Below, one piece after another: positions 1-12,090 of a stretch of DNA of 64,000 nt. Location: contig OY754467.1 in NCBI GenBank assembly GCA_963575645.1, forward strand, positions 24,449,001 through 24,513,000, in the 5' to 3' direction. Positions within the stretch are counted from its first letter, which is position 1. The number at the start of each line of letters is the position of its first letter. A program made the position numbers and the translations under genes. The stretch is from Xanthostigma xanthostigma. Taxonomy: Eukaryota > Arthropoda > Insecta > Raphidioptera > Raphidiidae. A model generated the notes under the pieces. The model did no database searches. It saw only the letters and a program-made list of their open reading frames with translations, and was not told the origin of the DNA.

Positions 1-284
1 TTGATGATTTCTTGTTAGAAATCGACCAAAAAATTAAAAAAAAATTGTTTGATCGAAATATTTTTTTCTTATTATTATAAAAATTGTTTAAACAATATTA
101 GACCAAATTACCGCCTAGAACATTGGTTTTCATAACCTCTACGCTCTCATGAACTGATTTCAAATTGAATTCGGAACGGCAGCACAAATTCCATGTGTTA
201 TGTTTTTTTATAATAATAAAATTATTTTCATCTCTCTTGGATTTAAGTATAATATAATAGCAATTATGTATCTCGTTTGTAATG

Positions 285-560
285 AAAGATATTATCACTA
301 TAGTGGTAATGTATATTTGAAATATTTTTGACACATCAATTCAGCCATTTTCAATATTTATGTCGACTGTTTATCATAGCCAAGTCTAAATACACTTGTC
401 TTTGTCGTTAATATAGATTTAAATGGCAACTAACAGAAACATAACTACTGAATTGGTAAAATCGCATTACTTTTGTTTTACTTTACGCACTAGTGCAATT
501 TTACTACCGCTGTGCAGGCACGAAAAGAAACTAATTTATAGGTGTCGTACAAAAAATATT
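285..560 (+). repeat. Ancient dispersed repeat, copy 1 of 4
   Basis: This is a diverged copy of a family also seen at about 34,440-34,760, 38,400-38,783 and 39,281-39,730. The best shared block is TTTTACTTTACGC-N-CTAGTGC, here near 472-496. Looser shared blocks come before it (ATATTTTTGACA, a stretch with TGTC) and a GTGC-rich tail follows. No coding capacity or clean ends are visible, so its class is unknown. Confidence 0.45.
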
Positions 561-1500
561 TTTTAAAGTATCAATAACGAAAAAATACCATCATATAGTA
601 TAGGCAACAAAATATGTTTTCGTTTGTACTTCAGAACATCCACATTGATTTTTTTATAACGTGGAAAATCTTTCAAAAGTAGCACACTGTAGTTCACGGA
701 TGTATAATTTACACAATGTGTAAAATCTTTAAGGAAAACATAGAAATGCACTCAGATTTGCACATAAATATATTGAGAAAATCTGATTGGTACATATCAC
801 AGAAAAAGAGCATTTCTTGCCGATTTTGTGGATATAATATAAAAACTGAGTATACCGTACACCGTACATATTTTACTCAAGGGGGGAGTAAGGTTAATTC
901 GATACAATAAAAAGCATATTTTCGATAATTTTTTTTTGACGAACCGGTTAATATATATTTATTTCCATAATGACTACATAATAAAGTAACATTTGAAGAA
1001 TATACTGCGAAATTTTTATGAAGAAATGAGCCATTGACAGCAAATTTCCACGGACGTCTCAAAAAAAAAAGTTTCATTACGGTGCCTCTCATAGCTCATC
1101 ATTGGATCATCTGAAATCAAAAAACCAAAGTGATTTTATTAGTTGATAGATTTCTGCAAGTAATAACGTCGAGTTTTTCTTATTGATTTTTCTTACTTAC
1201 ACTGAATCATCGATGTCAGCTTCATAAAGCCAAGGGCTTTCGGCTAAGATGTCTAGTGGATAATTTTTTTCAAAGGTTTATTTCGAATGACATTTTGTAA
1301 ACATAATGCTGTCTTTAGACTCGACTACCATTTAGGACTCTTTTTACCGAAGACGCGTACATTTTTCTATTTAAACATCGCGACTGACGTAAAATTGTCC
1401 AAAAATATAATCTCGTCAATCTTATTAACGGTTATTTGCCACTTACAACCGTTAGTTTACAGTTTTTGTAACATAAAGTTTTTACATGCTATGCGTAACT
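561..1500. other. Gene-less AT-rich stretch
   Basis: I see no supported gene here. The short open frames are random translations of AT-rich DNA without domain signatures or splice context. The stretch ends where the GGTTCCGT-type repeat begins. Confidence 0.5.
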
Positions 1501-1699
1501 TTTTAGGGTTCCGTCCCCGAAGGTCAAGCGGGACCCTATTACTAAGTCTCCGCTGTCCGTCTGTCTGTCTGTCCGTCTGTCTGTCAGCGGGCTGTATCTC
1601 AAGAACCGTAATAGGTAGAGAGTTGAAATTTTCACAGAGTATGTATTTCTATTGCCGCTAGAACAACAAATAATTAAAAAAACCCCAAAACTCCCCAAA

Positions 1700-1975
1700 G
1701 AGGAGCAAATTCAGTTTTTTGCTTATAAGTCGCTCAATTTAAATCAGATCGTTTCGAGACCTGTCTTAAACGAAAGAGCAGAAAATTTTACATAGATTTT
1801 GTATAACAGAATTCGTCGAAACACTTTTTTTATACAGCTTTATATAGAAATAAAATGTATAAATTCAATTTTGTCTAATCCATAGCATACACGGGGATCG
1901 TCTGTCTTCGTTTGTTGCATACTGTACTATGGGAATTTAAAAATTGCGTATGTTTTGTCTTAAAAAAAAAGATTG
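1700..1975 (-). repeat. Dispersed repeat, antisense copy
   Basis: The reverse complement of this block matches about 19,975-20,240. Shared words include CATACGCAATTTTTAAATT, a TTTCGTTTAAGACAGGT run and TTTAAATTGAGCGA. A looser third relative lies near 51,110-51,260. It is probably the 3' part of a retroelement, but no coding sequence is attached here. Confidence 0.6.
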
Positions 1976-2199
1976 CATTTGTTCAAAAACGAATGTCATT
2001 TCAAATCTTTTGACATTAGTATTTTGTGAAATGCAACGCCTTCTGAGTTAACGATTTGAATAACTAATTTTAATTATTAGAACATATTGCTTTGACAGAT
2101 GCAAACGTCATTTTTGACATTTTTTACCATTCCAACACCATGGATGAGCGGAATGAAACCAAATTTTGGGAGGATATTTGATATGCAAATATGAAGAGG

Positions 2200-2795
2200 C
2201 CTATTGTTTTTGAGAGACGTCGGCGCAAGCCCAAAAGAAATATATATTATAATGTTGTTTTTATAAGATAATAGTATACTTTTCATAACGGCTTATTATT
2301 TTGTTTTACAGGAGTTTTGTAAAATAAATTTTTGAAAAAAATCGGCGCATGCGTAGAAGAAATATATACTATAAGGCTGGTTTTTATATAATAACGGCAT
2401 ACTTTTCATAACGGTTTATTATTCTATCTATGTTTACAAAAGTGTTGTAAATTTTTTGGGAAAAATTGGCGCATGCGCAAAAGAAATATATGCAATAAAG
2501 TTGTTTTATATAATAATAGTATATATTTCATAATGGTTTAAAAGAAAGTTTTGTAAAAAGTTTTAGGGGGAAAGGCGGCGCATGCGCAAAGAGATATGTG
2601 CTATAACATTGTTTTTATATAATAATGGTATATTTTTCATAATGGTTTAATATTCAAAAGTTTTGTATTTTTTTTTTTTGGGGAAATCGGCGTATGCGCA
2701 ACAGAGATATTTGCCATAACGTTGTTATTTGATATAATGGTATATTTATCAAAACTTTATATTATTTTATTCTACAAGAAATTTTTGTAAAAAAA
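2200..2795 (-). repeat. Tandem array with GCGCATGCGC motif, array 1
   Basis: Five to six tandem units of about 109-124 bp. Each has a G-rich tract, then CGGCGCATGCGC, a GAAATATAT-like word, ATAATAATGGTATA, TTTCATAACGGTTTA and an AAGTTTTGTAAAA tail. The palindromic core lies near 2344, 2468, 2577 and 2689 and is decayed near 2222. The same monomer runs in the opposite orientation at 61,560-62,083, and single degraded units occur near 7,045, 44,855 and 56,940. Confidence 0.8.
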
Positions 2796-2817
2796 GTGTT
2801 TATAATATAAAAACGCC

Positions 2818-2872
2818 GGGGTGTATTATGTAAAATTTCACGCCTTGAAATTCTTGAACTACTTGCATACTC
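2818..2872 (-). repeat. Leader block beside array 1
   Basis: Its reverse complement reads GTAGTTCAAGAATTTCAAGG, followed by CGTGAAATTTTACATAAT and ACACCCCGGCG. The same block occurs at 16,478-16,515 and 61,278-61,309. In its own reading direction it precedes the monomer array both here and at 61 kb, which suggests that leader and array belong to one dispersed unit. Confidence 0.6.
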
Positions 2873-3249
2873 CCACTGGTTACATATTGTTATAGCGCCT
2901 CTCTTGTTTCTTTTACAAAAGTATTTAAAAAGTACATAGTGTACGTAACCCTTCGTGTGCGAGTCCGACTCACACTTGACCGGTTTTATTTTATTATTTT
3001 TTTTATTTATCATAATCCAAACTGGTATATGAAAAGATAAATATTATCAACTTTCAACTAAGTATTTTTGATTTGTCAAATAATGCAAAATTCGGTCAAG
3101 ATTTAGTAATTAATTATAATAAAAAAATGTAATAATGAATGTCAATATTTGTGACGCGAGCATAAAAAAAATCGCAGGTAAATTGGTATTGTAAAATGGA
3201 AATTTTGAGTCCCTAGGCGTCAGTTTTTCTGATTTAAAATAATGTTATA

Positions 3250-3840
3250 CAGGGTGCTCTACAAGCTCTATGACAAACTTTGACAGATGGTAGGTCACTT
3301 CATTTTAAACATATTTTTTTTAATAAACATGGGTCCGATTCGTTTTTGTTTATAAGTTACAAGCATTTGAAGAATCAAAAACGTAGGCTGACAAATAGAT
3401 ATATCGGTTGTTATGACAATAATTATTGTTAGTGTCATTTTAAATATTTAATTTTAATTATTTTTATTTATGGGAACACATGAAGCAGCTGGTCTACCAT
3501 GTTGAAATCGCTACCCATCAGCCGTTATTTGAAAGAATTCAAGATGCAGCTAGCCAAATAAGAAATGATCCAAATCTCATTCTGCGAGTGACCGAATCTT
3601 TAGCTCGTCGATGTGAGGCTTGCATTCAAGCTGAAGGTGGACATTTCGAACAATTTTTATAGTCTTAAGTTTTGTGATTATCATTTAAATTAAATTTTTA
3701 TTGTTAATTGTTAATAAAGGTTAAATGCTTGTAACTTCTAAACAAAAACGAATGGGACACATGTTTATTAAAAAAATATGTTTGAAATCAAGCAGCCTAC
3801 CATCTGTTAAAGTTTGTCATAGAGCTTGTAGAACACCCTG
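3250..3840 (+). mobile_element. Mariner-like element, internally deleted, 591 bp
   Basis: Both ends read CAGGGTG(C/T)TCTACAAGC and form terminal inverted repeats of about 118 bp with few mismatches. A TA dinucleotide flanks each end (3248-3249 and 3841-3842), as expected for the Tc1/mariner superfamily. The interior holds only the last part of a transposase. At 591 bp it is much shorter than an autonomous copy of 1.2-2 kb, so it is non-autonomous. Confidence 0.85.
3480..3662 (+). pseudogene. Transposase C-terminal remnant
   Basis: A 60-residue open frame begins at an ATG and ends with a stop inside the mariner-like element. Its C-terminus, RRCEACIQAEGGHFEQFL, resembles from memory the tail of a widespread group of arthropod mariner-like transposases that end in a GGHFE motif. 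The catalytic DDE core and the DNA-binding N-terminus are absent, so it cannot catalyse transposition. The ATG is probably fortuitous: the frame is what remains after an internal deletion removed most of the gene while sparing both terminal repeats. The tail is well preserved, which suggests a fairly recent deletion. Confidence 0.7.
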
Positions 3841-3899
3841 TATAAAAACATTTAAAAAATCTTCAAAATCGGATCTATTTTGGTGGGCTTAGAAGTAAA

Positions 3900-5650
3900 A
3901 AATTGACTCGGCAAATTTAATTTTGTAAATGCACAAAATAGAACGCATTTTTAAAACTCCTGTATTTGCATTCAAAGCGTGAAGAATATATACCAGGATA
4001 GACCCTGCAGTCAATAAATGTTTTAACCGGATAATTAAGACTTTGTAAGAATTAGCAGGATGAATATTTCTAAAAGGGAAAAGTTAATTAGAACATGTGA
4101 AATCGTTAAATTCTACTGATGCGCAAATGAGAAGATATCTTAATTTTAAAAGAAAATAACAGAATTTGGACAAACATAAAAATTTGGCTGATGTCAGCAA
4201 ATTTTACCTCAGGGTCGGTTTTTTCATAAACTATTTTCGCCATAGTTGTCGTTATAATCCTTATTGAAAGTGTTATCTGCAGGATGCATTCAGGATTTTT
4301 TTTTAGATTTTTTGCATAGATAATTTAAAAATTAGAGATGGTTTTGATAACGATTTAAAATCAAATATCTCGTGGATGAAGGGCTAAATTCAAAAGTTCT
4401 TTATAATTTTTTTTTTGTATTTTAGGCGTCCTATTTAAAAATACCCCAGTCGTTGAGATAAGGGTAAAACAATTAGAACACTCAACTCTATAGGAGATAG
4501 TTCAACAAAAATATTTTTCCAAAAATCTCATCATTTCGGTTTTTGGATCATCAATCTAAGTACATCGAATTTCATATTAATTGCTTATATTTATACTAGA
4601 CGGATGGACGAATTTACCGAAATTATAAGCGTTCTTAGTTTCTACGCATTTTTTCCATTTTCGACTATCTTTTTGAGAATCTTTTATTTGGTGTATGTTG
4701 ATTTTTTTTAATATCCTTCGAGTAATGAGATTATCAAAAGAATTTCGATTTTTCTTATAGACGACATATTGAATTTCTATGTCTTTAAATTTTACGTATT
4801 TTTCTGAATAATTTGATAGTACCTAATATGCTGTATATGAACGGAAGTAAAGTTACGAAATTCATCAAAATAATATTGTGCCATCATAATATGCAGATTT
4901 TTAAGGGATATGCAGGATTTTTCTTGTTGGTGTAATCAAATGGTGTTTACTAATGAAGTAAAATGGAATATCGCGATTTGTCTGAAATCGGCTCTAAGGC
5001 TGGTCATATTTCATAAACCGATAAGTCATTAATGACTTTATATAATGTCATCATGAATTAGTTTTAAAAAAATCTAGGTGAATGAAAATCGATAATACAA
5101 AACGAATAAATGAAAATACTCGTTCGATTAAGTCCAATGAGAAAGTCATTTTGGTGAACTAACACCATTTTTTTTAAAGATTATTCAGTTACTTAACCGT
5201 ATAATAATTAGTCTTCCATTTTTACAGCATTTTTTATTTCCCTAAACGATACTTTCTGTTAAACAAAAATAGTGAAATAATTATTATGTGTAACGAAAAC
5301 ATTTTTAGATATGTGTTCAATTACACTACTGTGATAAATATTCTATCTACATATTCACAAAGTTTACTAAAAAATATAGAGAAAATAAAGTACCGAGAAA
5401 ATATGACTTTTTATAATAGAAATCTGATTTTGTCATGATAGTGCGTGATTACAATTTTTATTTTCATTTAGTACATATAGCAAAAGATTAAATACGTACT
5501 TTAATGAAAAGAGACAAATTATTATATAGAAAGAAGCTCCAAACAAACGCGTGCAAATAGTTGATGCGGGCCGGTTTTAAACAGGCACTAGTTTATTGAT
5601 CTGTTAAATTTTTTTAGAAAATTTAATGAATTTAAAAATTAACTGTTATG
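3900..5650. other. Gene-less AT-rich stretch
   Basis: No open frame with a recognisable signature, no clear terminal inverted repeats and no tandem structure were found. Composition is uniformly AT-rich. Confidence 0.5.
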
Positions 5651-5789
5651 AGCGCATTCGTTAATGAAAGGTGATAGACGTGATAAATCTTGAAATCAGC
5701 TGACGTAGATCTGCCTTAAATGAACATTGAACACGTGATGTTCTGGATCCAGTTTTCGACATTGGCCTTTGTACAAATCTTCCTGTATC

Positions 5790-6015
5790 CAGCCATTCAG
5801 AAGAGCACTGACACAGTTTCACGTTGCACAAAGAGAACCGAGCGGTGGCGTGGCAGCGCTGGTTTACTGCAGAACGGGCGGAACACACACCACGCGCTCC
5901 GCTCGTGTCGTTCCTCCTGCTGTATGTAGAGCTGGCTGCTCTCTCCTGCTGCCGGCTTGCAGGAACACTGCGGCCCGATCGATGTCCCGTTTGCACGCTC
6001 GCCTCCTGTACCATT
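5790..6015. other. GC-rich block in AT-rich surroundings
   Basis: About 225 bp with markedly higher GC and several CpGs (for example GAGCGGTGGCGTGGCAGCGC) stands out from its flanks. Overlapping open frames exist on both strands (longest 117 codons on the minus strand, 5661-6014), but none resembles a known family. It could be a non-coding exon, a regulatory element or an old insertion. Confidence 0.35.
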
Positions 6016-6739
6016 GATACGTACTGTAACCGATATTAAAACTCTGGAGGGCTAATTAATTATTATTGTTCCTTAACAATTCACAGTATATTCAAATAAA
6101 GTGTGTGCTATGATTAATTTCTTCATCAATAATTTCACACAAATGCTTTTATAAACAATGTGTACAGAGAAATTAACTTTCTTTCCGTCTGATCTACCCC
6201 ACTCTTAAAAATAGATGGGTACATCGGTAGCTTATTCCCATATAGTAAAAGCTAGATAATTTTTTTACAAAATTCTAGACCTATGGTTTATAACCTCTTT
6301 GTTTTTAAAATGAGAAAAAAAAGTAATGAAAATAGTTGAACCATAATTATATTCACATAAAACCTTCTAATATTGTGCACGGTTTTTTGTATTATATATC
6401 AACACATTTTAGATTTTAAAAATGTTATGAACTTATACTATAACGATAAATATTGGAATGATGCGAAGAAGTACTGTGTGAGCAGAATAGATTTGAGAGG
6501 GAGATTTTAGATAATAGATGGTTGAAAGATTTAAAATAAAAAATAATATCAGAGTCTGCCATTCTTACGTGTTATCGCAGCCCGTTCCGGGTTCGCCCGG
6601 TTCTGTAGTTTGCCGATTATGTCATATTATTCCACAGCGAAATTTCTTGTAGAATATTTTAGATAGTGGCGTGTGTGAGTCGGAAGAAAACTCGAAAATG
6701 TAAATAATTTGAGCCGGAACGAGATTGTTTCCCCTCCCA

Positions 6740-7306
6740 CCGTTTTCGAGGATGCTGAATACGGTGGTGACATTAAAATTTCTCTTTGGGGTTACGTAAC
6801 CCCCCAAAAAGGCCAAAAACCACCCCGGAACGTGGTTAAACTCGTATTTAGTTATTTTCATTCCCAAAAAATGGTTTTTCTCTGTTTTGAGGATGCTGAA
6901 TACGGTGGTGGTGTTGAAAATTCCCGCAGACTTTCACCAACCCCTCCACCGGCCAAATCTGATCACCGAAACAGGTGAATTTTTTTTATATCGGCGTCAG
7001 AATTTATTATTTGCCCGTTTTGGAATCCTTCAAAACAGGGAAATGCAAATATGAAGAGCCATATTGTTTTTGTGAAAAATCGGCGCATGCTCAGAAGAGT
7101 TATATGTTATAATGGTGTTTTTTATATACCTAATACCTAATGGTATAAATTTCATAAAAGCTTGTTTCTAAACTTTATAGTTTTGAAATTTTTTTGAAAA
7201 TAAAAAAAATTACCTGTTTCGGGGGTGACATTTGGCGATAGACGGGTTGGTGAGAGTCCGTGGCAATTTTCAACCGGCGTGCTCAGCATTCTTAAAAACG
7301 GGGAAT
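6740..7306. repeat. Inverted-repeat block around one array-type monomer
   Basis: GAGGATGCTGAATACGGTGG occurs directly repeated near 6748 and 6887. The block around 6880-6978 returns in inverted orientation at about 7213-7306 (ACCTGTTTCGG, GGGTTGGTGA, TTTTCAAC). Between the arms, about 7045-7200 holds a degraded unit of the GCGCATGCGC monomer, with its core near 7081-7092. Both this unit and array 1 are preceded by ATGCAAATATGAAGAG, so the pieces share an origin. Confidence 0.55.
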
Positions 7307-7309
7307 TAA

Positions 7310-9260
7310 CCCAATTTTGCTCTCTCTCTCACTATAAATAATTTTTGAATTTGGACTGATATCCGCAAAAAATGGGGAAAAAGGTTCGTCATTAAAATAT
7401 TAATATCACGTAATGATAAAAAATCTGTTTGTTTTTGTGTGTAGCATGAATATAGTTGCTATTTGGTTGTTTCGGCAAAGTTACCGTTGAAACGAAAAAT
7501 TAATGCCAATTTCATTTGTTTTTTTTTCTATCAAAAATTGAATCGCGGTTGTAAAACCAATTCTAACTTGGGCAAGTCGAAAATGTTGAGCTTTTCGTGC
7601 ATTTTCTCATCTTGAATTAAATGTTTCTTACGTGCTCTGTCATGCGGCTATGATTTAAAGTTTTCCTGATCACTTGTCTCACCGCAGTAAATTTCCATTT
7701 CAGACCCGTCATAGTTTTCATTACTTCGGAATCGTCGTCGGCGACCGGATATTTCTTGCAAAGATATTTTCACGCGGCATTTGTTTCAGTTGAAAATTAT
7801 TATTTTGTTCAGTAAGTAGAATAAATAAAATCTCGCGACAAGCTCCTATGTCATACAAATTGTATAATGTAATATATGGTTGGGTTTGATTTAATTTGAA
7901 GTTTATTTTCTTCTTTTTGGAGTATTTAAATAAAAGCTTGTTGCTGGAAATGTTTTTTTACTATTAATTTTACTTTTTTGATTTTTAGTTTTCGCTAAAA
8001 TACATCGGAACTGAACCAATATGTAAAAATTCAAGTTCGTAGGATTAAAGGAAGTGGTTCTAATTCAGCTTGCAAGATATGACCTAAACAATTTAACGTA
8101 CAAATATTGAAAATTAAATAAAAGCTTGTAATAAAGATTTTCATAGATTAACACGGAATTGCAGGACCTGGGCGGGATCAAATCGTAAAATTATATGGTG
8201 AGATGTGTAGGTATGTACCTATATATAATTTGATCTTGCAGTGCCACGTTAATCTGTGGAAGCATTAAATCTGGATACACTTTGCGATCTGAGAAAAATA
8301 CATCTAGAGCTGGATTGCAGAAAGTATTGTCAAGAAATCTGATTTGACAATAACCTAGTAAAAAAAATCGCTTTTCAAGCTAAATGTGGATCAAAATGCG
8401 TTGAAAAATATTGTTTCCAAGTAGAAAATGGACTATATTTAAATATGCCTGTCTACATAGTTTACAATAGATATCGTCTCAATCGATAATTATTCTTTCT
8501 TAGCAATTCGAAATTCTATAATGATTTTCTTATGAAGAAATACGTGTGGTCACAATCTAAGAGCATTTTCAGATAAAATTTTCTGACAATGTTTTCTGAA
8601 ATTCGGCATGAGTGATCTAAGTTTGCAGTTTAATGAAAACTATTTCCTGAGAAACGGCAATCTCTCTAAAGACTCGTGACACTGAATATGCGACCTTTCA
8701 TTGACCTGAATTATGAAGCATGTTAGATGCCATTTAGAAGATAACTGTTAATTTGATGCGTCTCAAGGCTAATTATTTTTGTATGGAATATTAAATTTGT
8801 TATGAGGTTGACTCTAATTAATTAAAATATAATATTGTAGTTCTTGAAGACTGTTGTGGAAAGTTTTGGATAAGAAACCGTGGCAAAGGATCAATTAAAA
8901 AGTAATACTGAACTATTAAAATTGCATTTATTCTTTGATGTTTCGGTAAACTCCGTGTTCATTGTATAGCTCGGCAAATTGCAACATATGGTGGATTTAT
9001 TATGACTACATATTTTATCAATTCATTTTCCATTAAGTAGAAATTAACAATAAATTTGAGATGAAAAAATGTATTCAGATATTTAATTAAAGTTTCAAAA
9101 AAATCTCCACATAATCGGTCCAGCCAATAAGAATAACACACAGTCAGAGACATACACAAATATACGACCCAAACACCTAACAGCTCTCGGCTTTATGGAT
9201 CATGTTTAACAATTTATAGAATGTAAAGTGTTTATTTTGCGTTTTTGAAGTTATACCTTT
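7310..9260. other. Gene-less AT-rich stretch
   Basis: No supported gene, terminal-repeat element or tandem array was recognised. Short poly-T tracts and random short frames only. Confidence 0.5.
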
Positions 9261-9462
9261 TCGACGTGTTATGAAAAAATGAATTTTTACGATGCGCGCG
9301 AACACTTTAAAATCAAAATTAACAGAATTAAGGTGCTTGCTAAGCCATACGCCTTGCATGTTTCGTCAAATATATTAAAAACCAAATCTACGTCCCCACT
9401 AAACGGCAGTAACTCTTTTCTTGTAATACAGACACTTTCACTTATTTTAGATAAGTTTAGTG

Positions 9463-10400
9463 CAAGATCTGGTTTTAGAAATATATTCCCTCATCTGTTA
9501 TTTGATGGTGACAAAGATTATATGTTAGATAATATATTCATTGATAAATTGCAAATGGGTTGCCTAGCTAAATCGCGTACCGAGACTGTCAAATAAAATA
9601 AATCGAAATTAACTTTTTTGGAGCCACTTCTCTGATTTGTTAGTCATAAAAATCGAGAATTAGCTGAGAGAATATGACAAAGAACTGGAAAAATAGAGGT
9701 TGCCTACTTTCCCCGCATCACAACTGTGAAGTTGCTAGGTATAAACAGGTAAGCAAGCGTTATTAATATACCCTCATCAGTTATTTATTAATTTTTTTTA
9801 TGAAATGAAAGGTTATTTCATTCCCAACCCAACAGTATTAGGATGCTTCAATAAACATTATTTTGTCACATCAATTTTCCGATTGTGTAAGCGCGCTCCA
9901 TTGATCAAATACTAGGTTCAAGTCAGATTAAATATTAACAATCGAAAAAAAATTCTTTCAGAAGAACTATAAAATCTAAGCAACCATCCATGTAACAAAC
10001 TTTTGCTGAGGTAACCTTATACTGTTGGGTAATAAACGCGAAATAATCTTTCATTTAATAAAAAACTGCTTAAATAACTAATGAGGGTATATTTATAATG
10101 CTTGCTTACCTGTTTATACCTGGCAATTTGACAGTTTTGCGGCGGGGAAAGTAGGCAACCTCTATTTTTCCAATTCCTTGTATCATATTCTCTCAGCTAA
10201 TGCTTGATATTTATGATTATCAAATCGGGGAAGTTTCTCCAAAAAGTTAAGTAGAATTTATTTTATTTAACAGCATTGATACGCGATTTCGCAAGGCAAC
10301 CCATTTGCAATGTAACAATGAATTTCATATATTATCTAATTTATAATGTTTGTCACCATCAAATAACAGATGAGGGTATATATTTCTAATATTGGATCTT
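9463..10400. mobile_element. Foldback element with ~375-bp arms
   Basis: The arm at about 9463-9839 returns inverted at about 10,012-10,400. Shared words include AGAGGTTGCCTACTTTCCCC, TATAAACAGGTAAGCAAGC and CATCTGTTATTTGATGGTGA. By eye the arms are roughly 85% identical, with a loop of about 170 bp. The word TA(C)CCTCATC-GTTATTT recurs within each arm. No coding region was found. A non-autonomous DNA transposon or foldback element is the simplest reading; the target duplication is not resolved. Confidence 0.75.
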
Positions 10401-10489
10401 TGATTAATTAATATAGTTCTATTATATAAATGCAAAAGTCTATATTAAAACAAAATAGTTCAGAGGTAACTAAATTATTTATTTACTTA

Positions 10490-10690
10490 CTAGCGCCCGG
10501 TTCGGCTTCGCTCGAATTTGTAGATTTCCACCGTTGCAAAGTTGGTCTCCACGAAAAGCGTTTTTATTTTAACGCGATAATATATATATATTATAGCACG
10601 GCAGTGGAAGGTTTTCGGGTAACGTAGGTCCATTCCCACCTGTGAATAAATAAAAAGGAAAAGACGGACAGATTTCTCAAAACGGTGGAT
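10490..10690 (-). mobile_element. Possible Helitron-type 3' end, antisense
   Basis: Read on the minus strand, the block ends GCGAAGCCGAACCGGGCGCTAG followed by T. This resembles GC-rich, CTAG-terminated Helitron 3' ends in insects. Only a 4-bp AGCG/CGCT stem is seen and no matching TC 5' end was located, so it may be the tail of a different retroelement. Confidence 0.3.
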
Positions 10691-11602
10691 TGTTTGGGCG
10701 GTACCGGTGTTATTTTGGGCCCATAGTGATCAGAGAGGGTACAGCACCACTTCCTCTACCATTCTGAGAAACTTGTGCAGTATTGTAACTAAGAAAAGAA
10801 TATGCAGTTGATCGATAACAATTATATTTAATAATCACTTCAAGACGTGACGGTGATAAGGTACAAGGAAATTTGATTTACAAAATACATTCTTACGATT
10901 AACAATATGGTTTGAGCAATAACATTCTTAGGATTAACAATACGGTTTGATCATGACTAACAATTAGGAGCTGGGGGTAGAACCCTGACAAGGTGATCAC
11001 TTAATTATCTAGGGAAGCACATTTAATAAGATTGATTAAATTAAAAAAAAAATACGTGAAAGAAAAAAAAAACTAGGCGTGAGCTTCATACCTTTTTGAC
11101 ATGAACTTTTACACATGAACATTACTTATTCTATTAATACTTTACATAATTCGTGGATGACTACGGGTAGTTAGGCGCTTCATTGTAGTACAATGAAGTC
11201 TAAAATTTAGCTTGGAGAAGTAGCTTGAAGATGATTCTGTGGTTTATTCCATGAGCGTCCTTTTCGTGCGACCACCTCGAATCCCGGAAAACAACTTAAT
11301 GTTTGTTATTTTTCCGTAACTAATAAATATTGATTTTAATTATTTCGAACCTAACAACTATTGTTTGTCACTTTTCACTTTTGAAATCACAGATACCGCG
11401 TTTTTAGAGTCAGCCGACTGGATCACACGATAGACACACTTATGTTTATAAGTCCAAGCCTCGCGATCCAAATCGTACCGCGCATACAAATACCCGCGAA
11501 TTTAGTGATTTAAGATTTCCTTATTTATATTTTTTTTTATAATAATTTTATGCTAATATTAAAAATTGTCGCGGTGCTATGGCACCACGTGACAATTTAT
11601 TC

Positions 11603-11895
11603 GAGCACTCCGGCTGCGCCGTCGTGCTCGATACCTTAACCTCAGCAACACGTGGTGGTTATGCTATTGAATTGTAGCTTATATGAAACGCTGCGCCATC
11701 TATTGAATATTCACTCAATCCAGTCAACAGGTATCGCCATCTGTTAGAATCCTTTGGAGCTGAGCACTCCGGCTGCGCCGTCGTGCTCGATACCTTAACC
11801 TCAGCAACACGTGGTGGCTATGCTATTGAATTGTAGCTTATATGAAACGTTGCGCCATCTATTGAATATTCACTCAATCCAGTCAACAGATAATT
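11603..11895 (+). repeat. 159-bp tandem duplication
   Basis: The block beginning GAGCACTCCGGCTGCGCCGT at 11,603 is repeated almost unchanged from 11,762. The copies differ at only a few positions (for example GGTGGTTATG versus GGTGGCTATG), so the duplication is recent. Within each unit, GAGCAC-N-GTGCTC forms a hairpin around CGGCTGCGCCG. Confidence 0.85.
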
Positions 11896-11929
11896 ATGAC
11901 TGTCAAGGAATAGACAAATAATTTGCAAT

Positions 11930-12090
11930 AAAATAATATTGCGACTATAAATTGAAATGTAAGCTATCCTATCTTTCAAGTTGGGTCGAATTGCACACGG
12001 TGTGCAAATCAAATTTAAAATCGGTTCAGTAGTTTAGGAGTTCATCGCGGACAAACATGTGACACGTAATTTTTATATATAAAGATTAGG
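11930..12090 (+). repeat. Insect retroelement-type tail
   Basis: The phrases GTAAGCTATCCTATC, CACACGGTGTGCAAATC, AAATCGGTTCAGTAGTTTAG and CATCGCGGACAAACATGTGA, then TATATATAAAGATTA, match from memory a very common insect repeat end. It directly follows the 159-bp duplication, which may be internal to the same element. Confidence 0.5.

Larger units (their letters stand above)
1503..2995 (+). repeat. GGTTCCGT-type insect repeat, split by insertions
   Basis: The left half (about 1503-1690) begins TTTTTAGGGTTCCGT, has a GTCTGTCTGTC run near 1556-1586, then a block ending near AGAACAACAAATAATT. The other end (about 2935-2992) carries GTGCGAGTCCGACTCACACT followed by TGACCGGTTTT. From memory, in many insect genomes these two ends are the termini of one element of about 400 bp. 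Here they are about 1.25 kb apart because other repeats (1700-1975, 2200-2872) lie between them. Nested insertion is inferred. Confidence 0.6.

Noticed and set aside
5661-6014. 117-codon minus-strand frame in the GC-rich block
   Set aside because: Several overlapping frames are open on both strands, as happens in GC-rich DNA with few stops; no family resemblance.
9279-9596. 105-codon frame
   Set aside because: It overlaps one arm of the foldback element, has no domain signature, and its second half is mirrored in the other arm.
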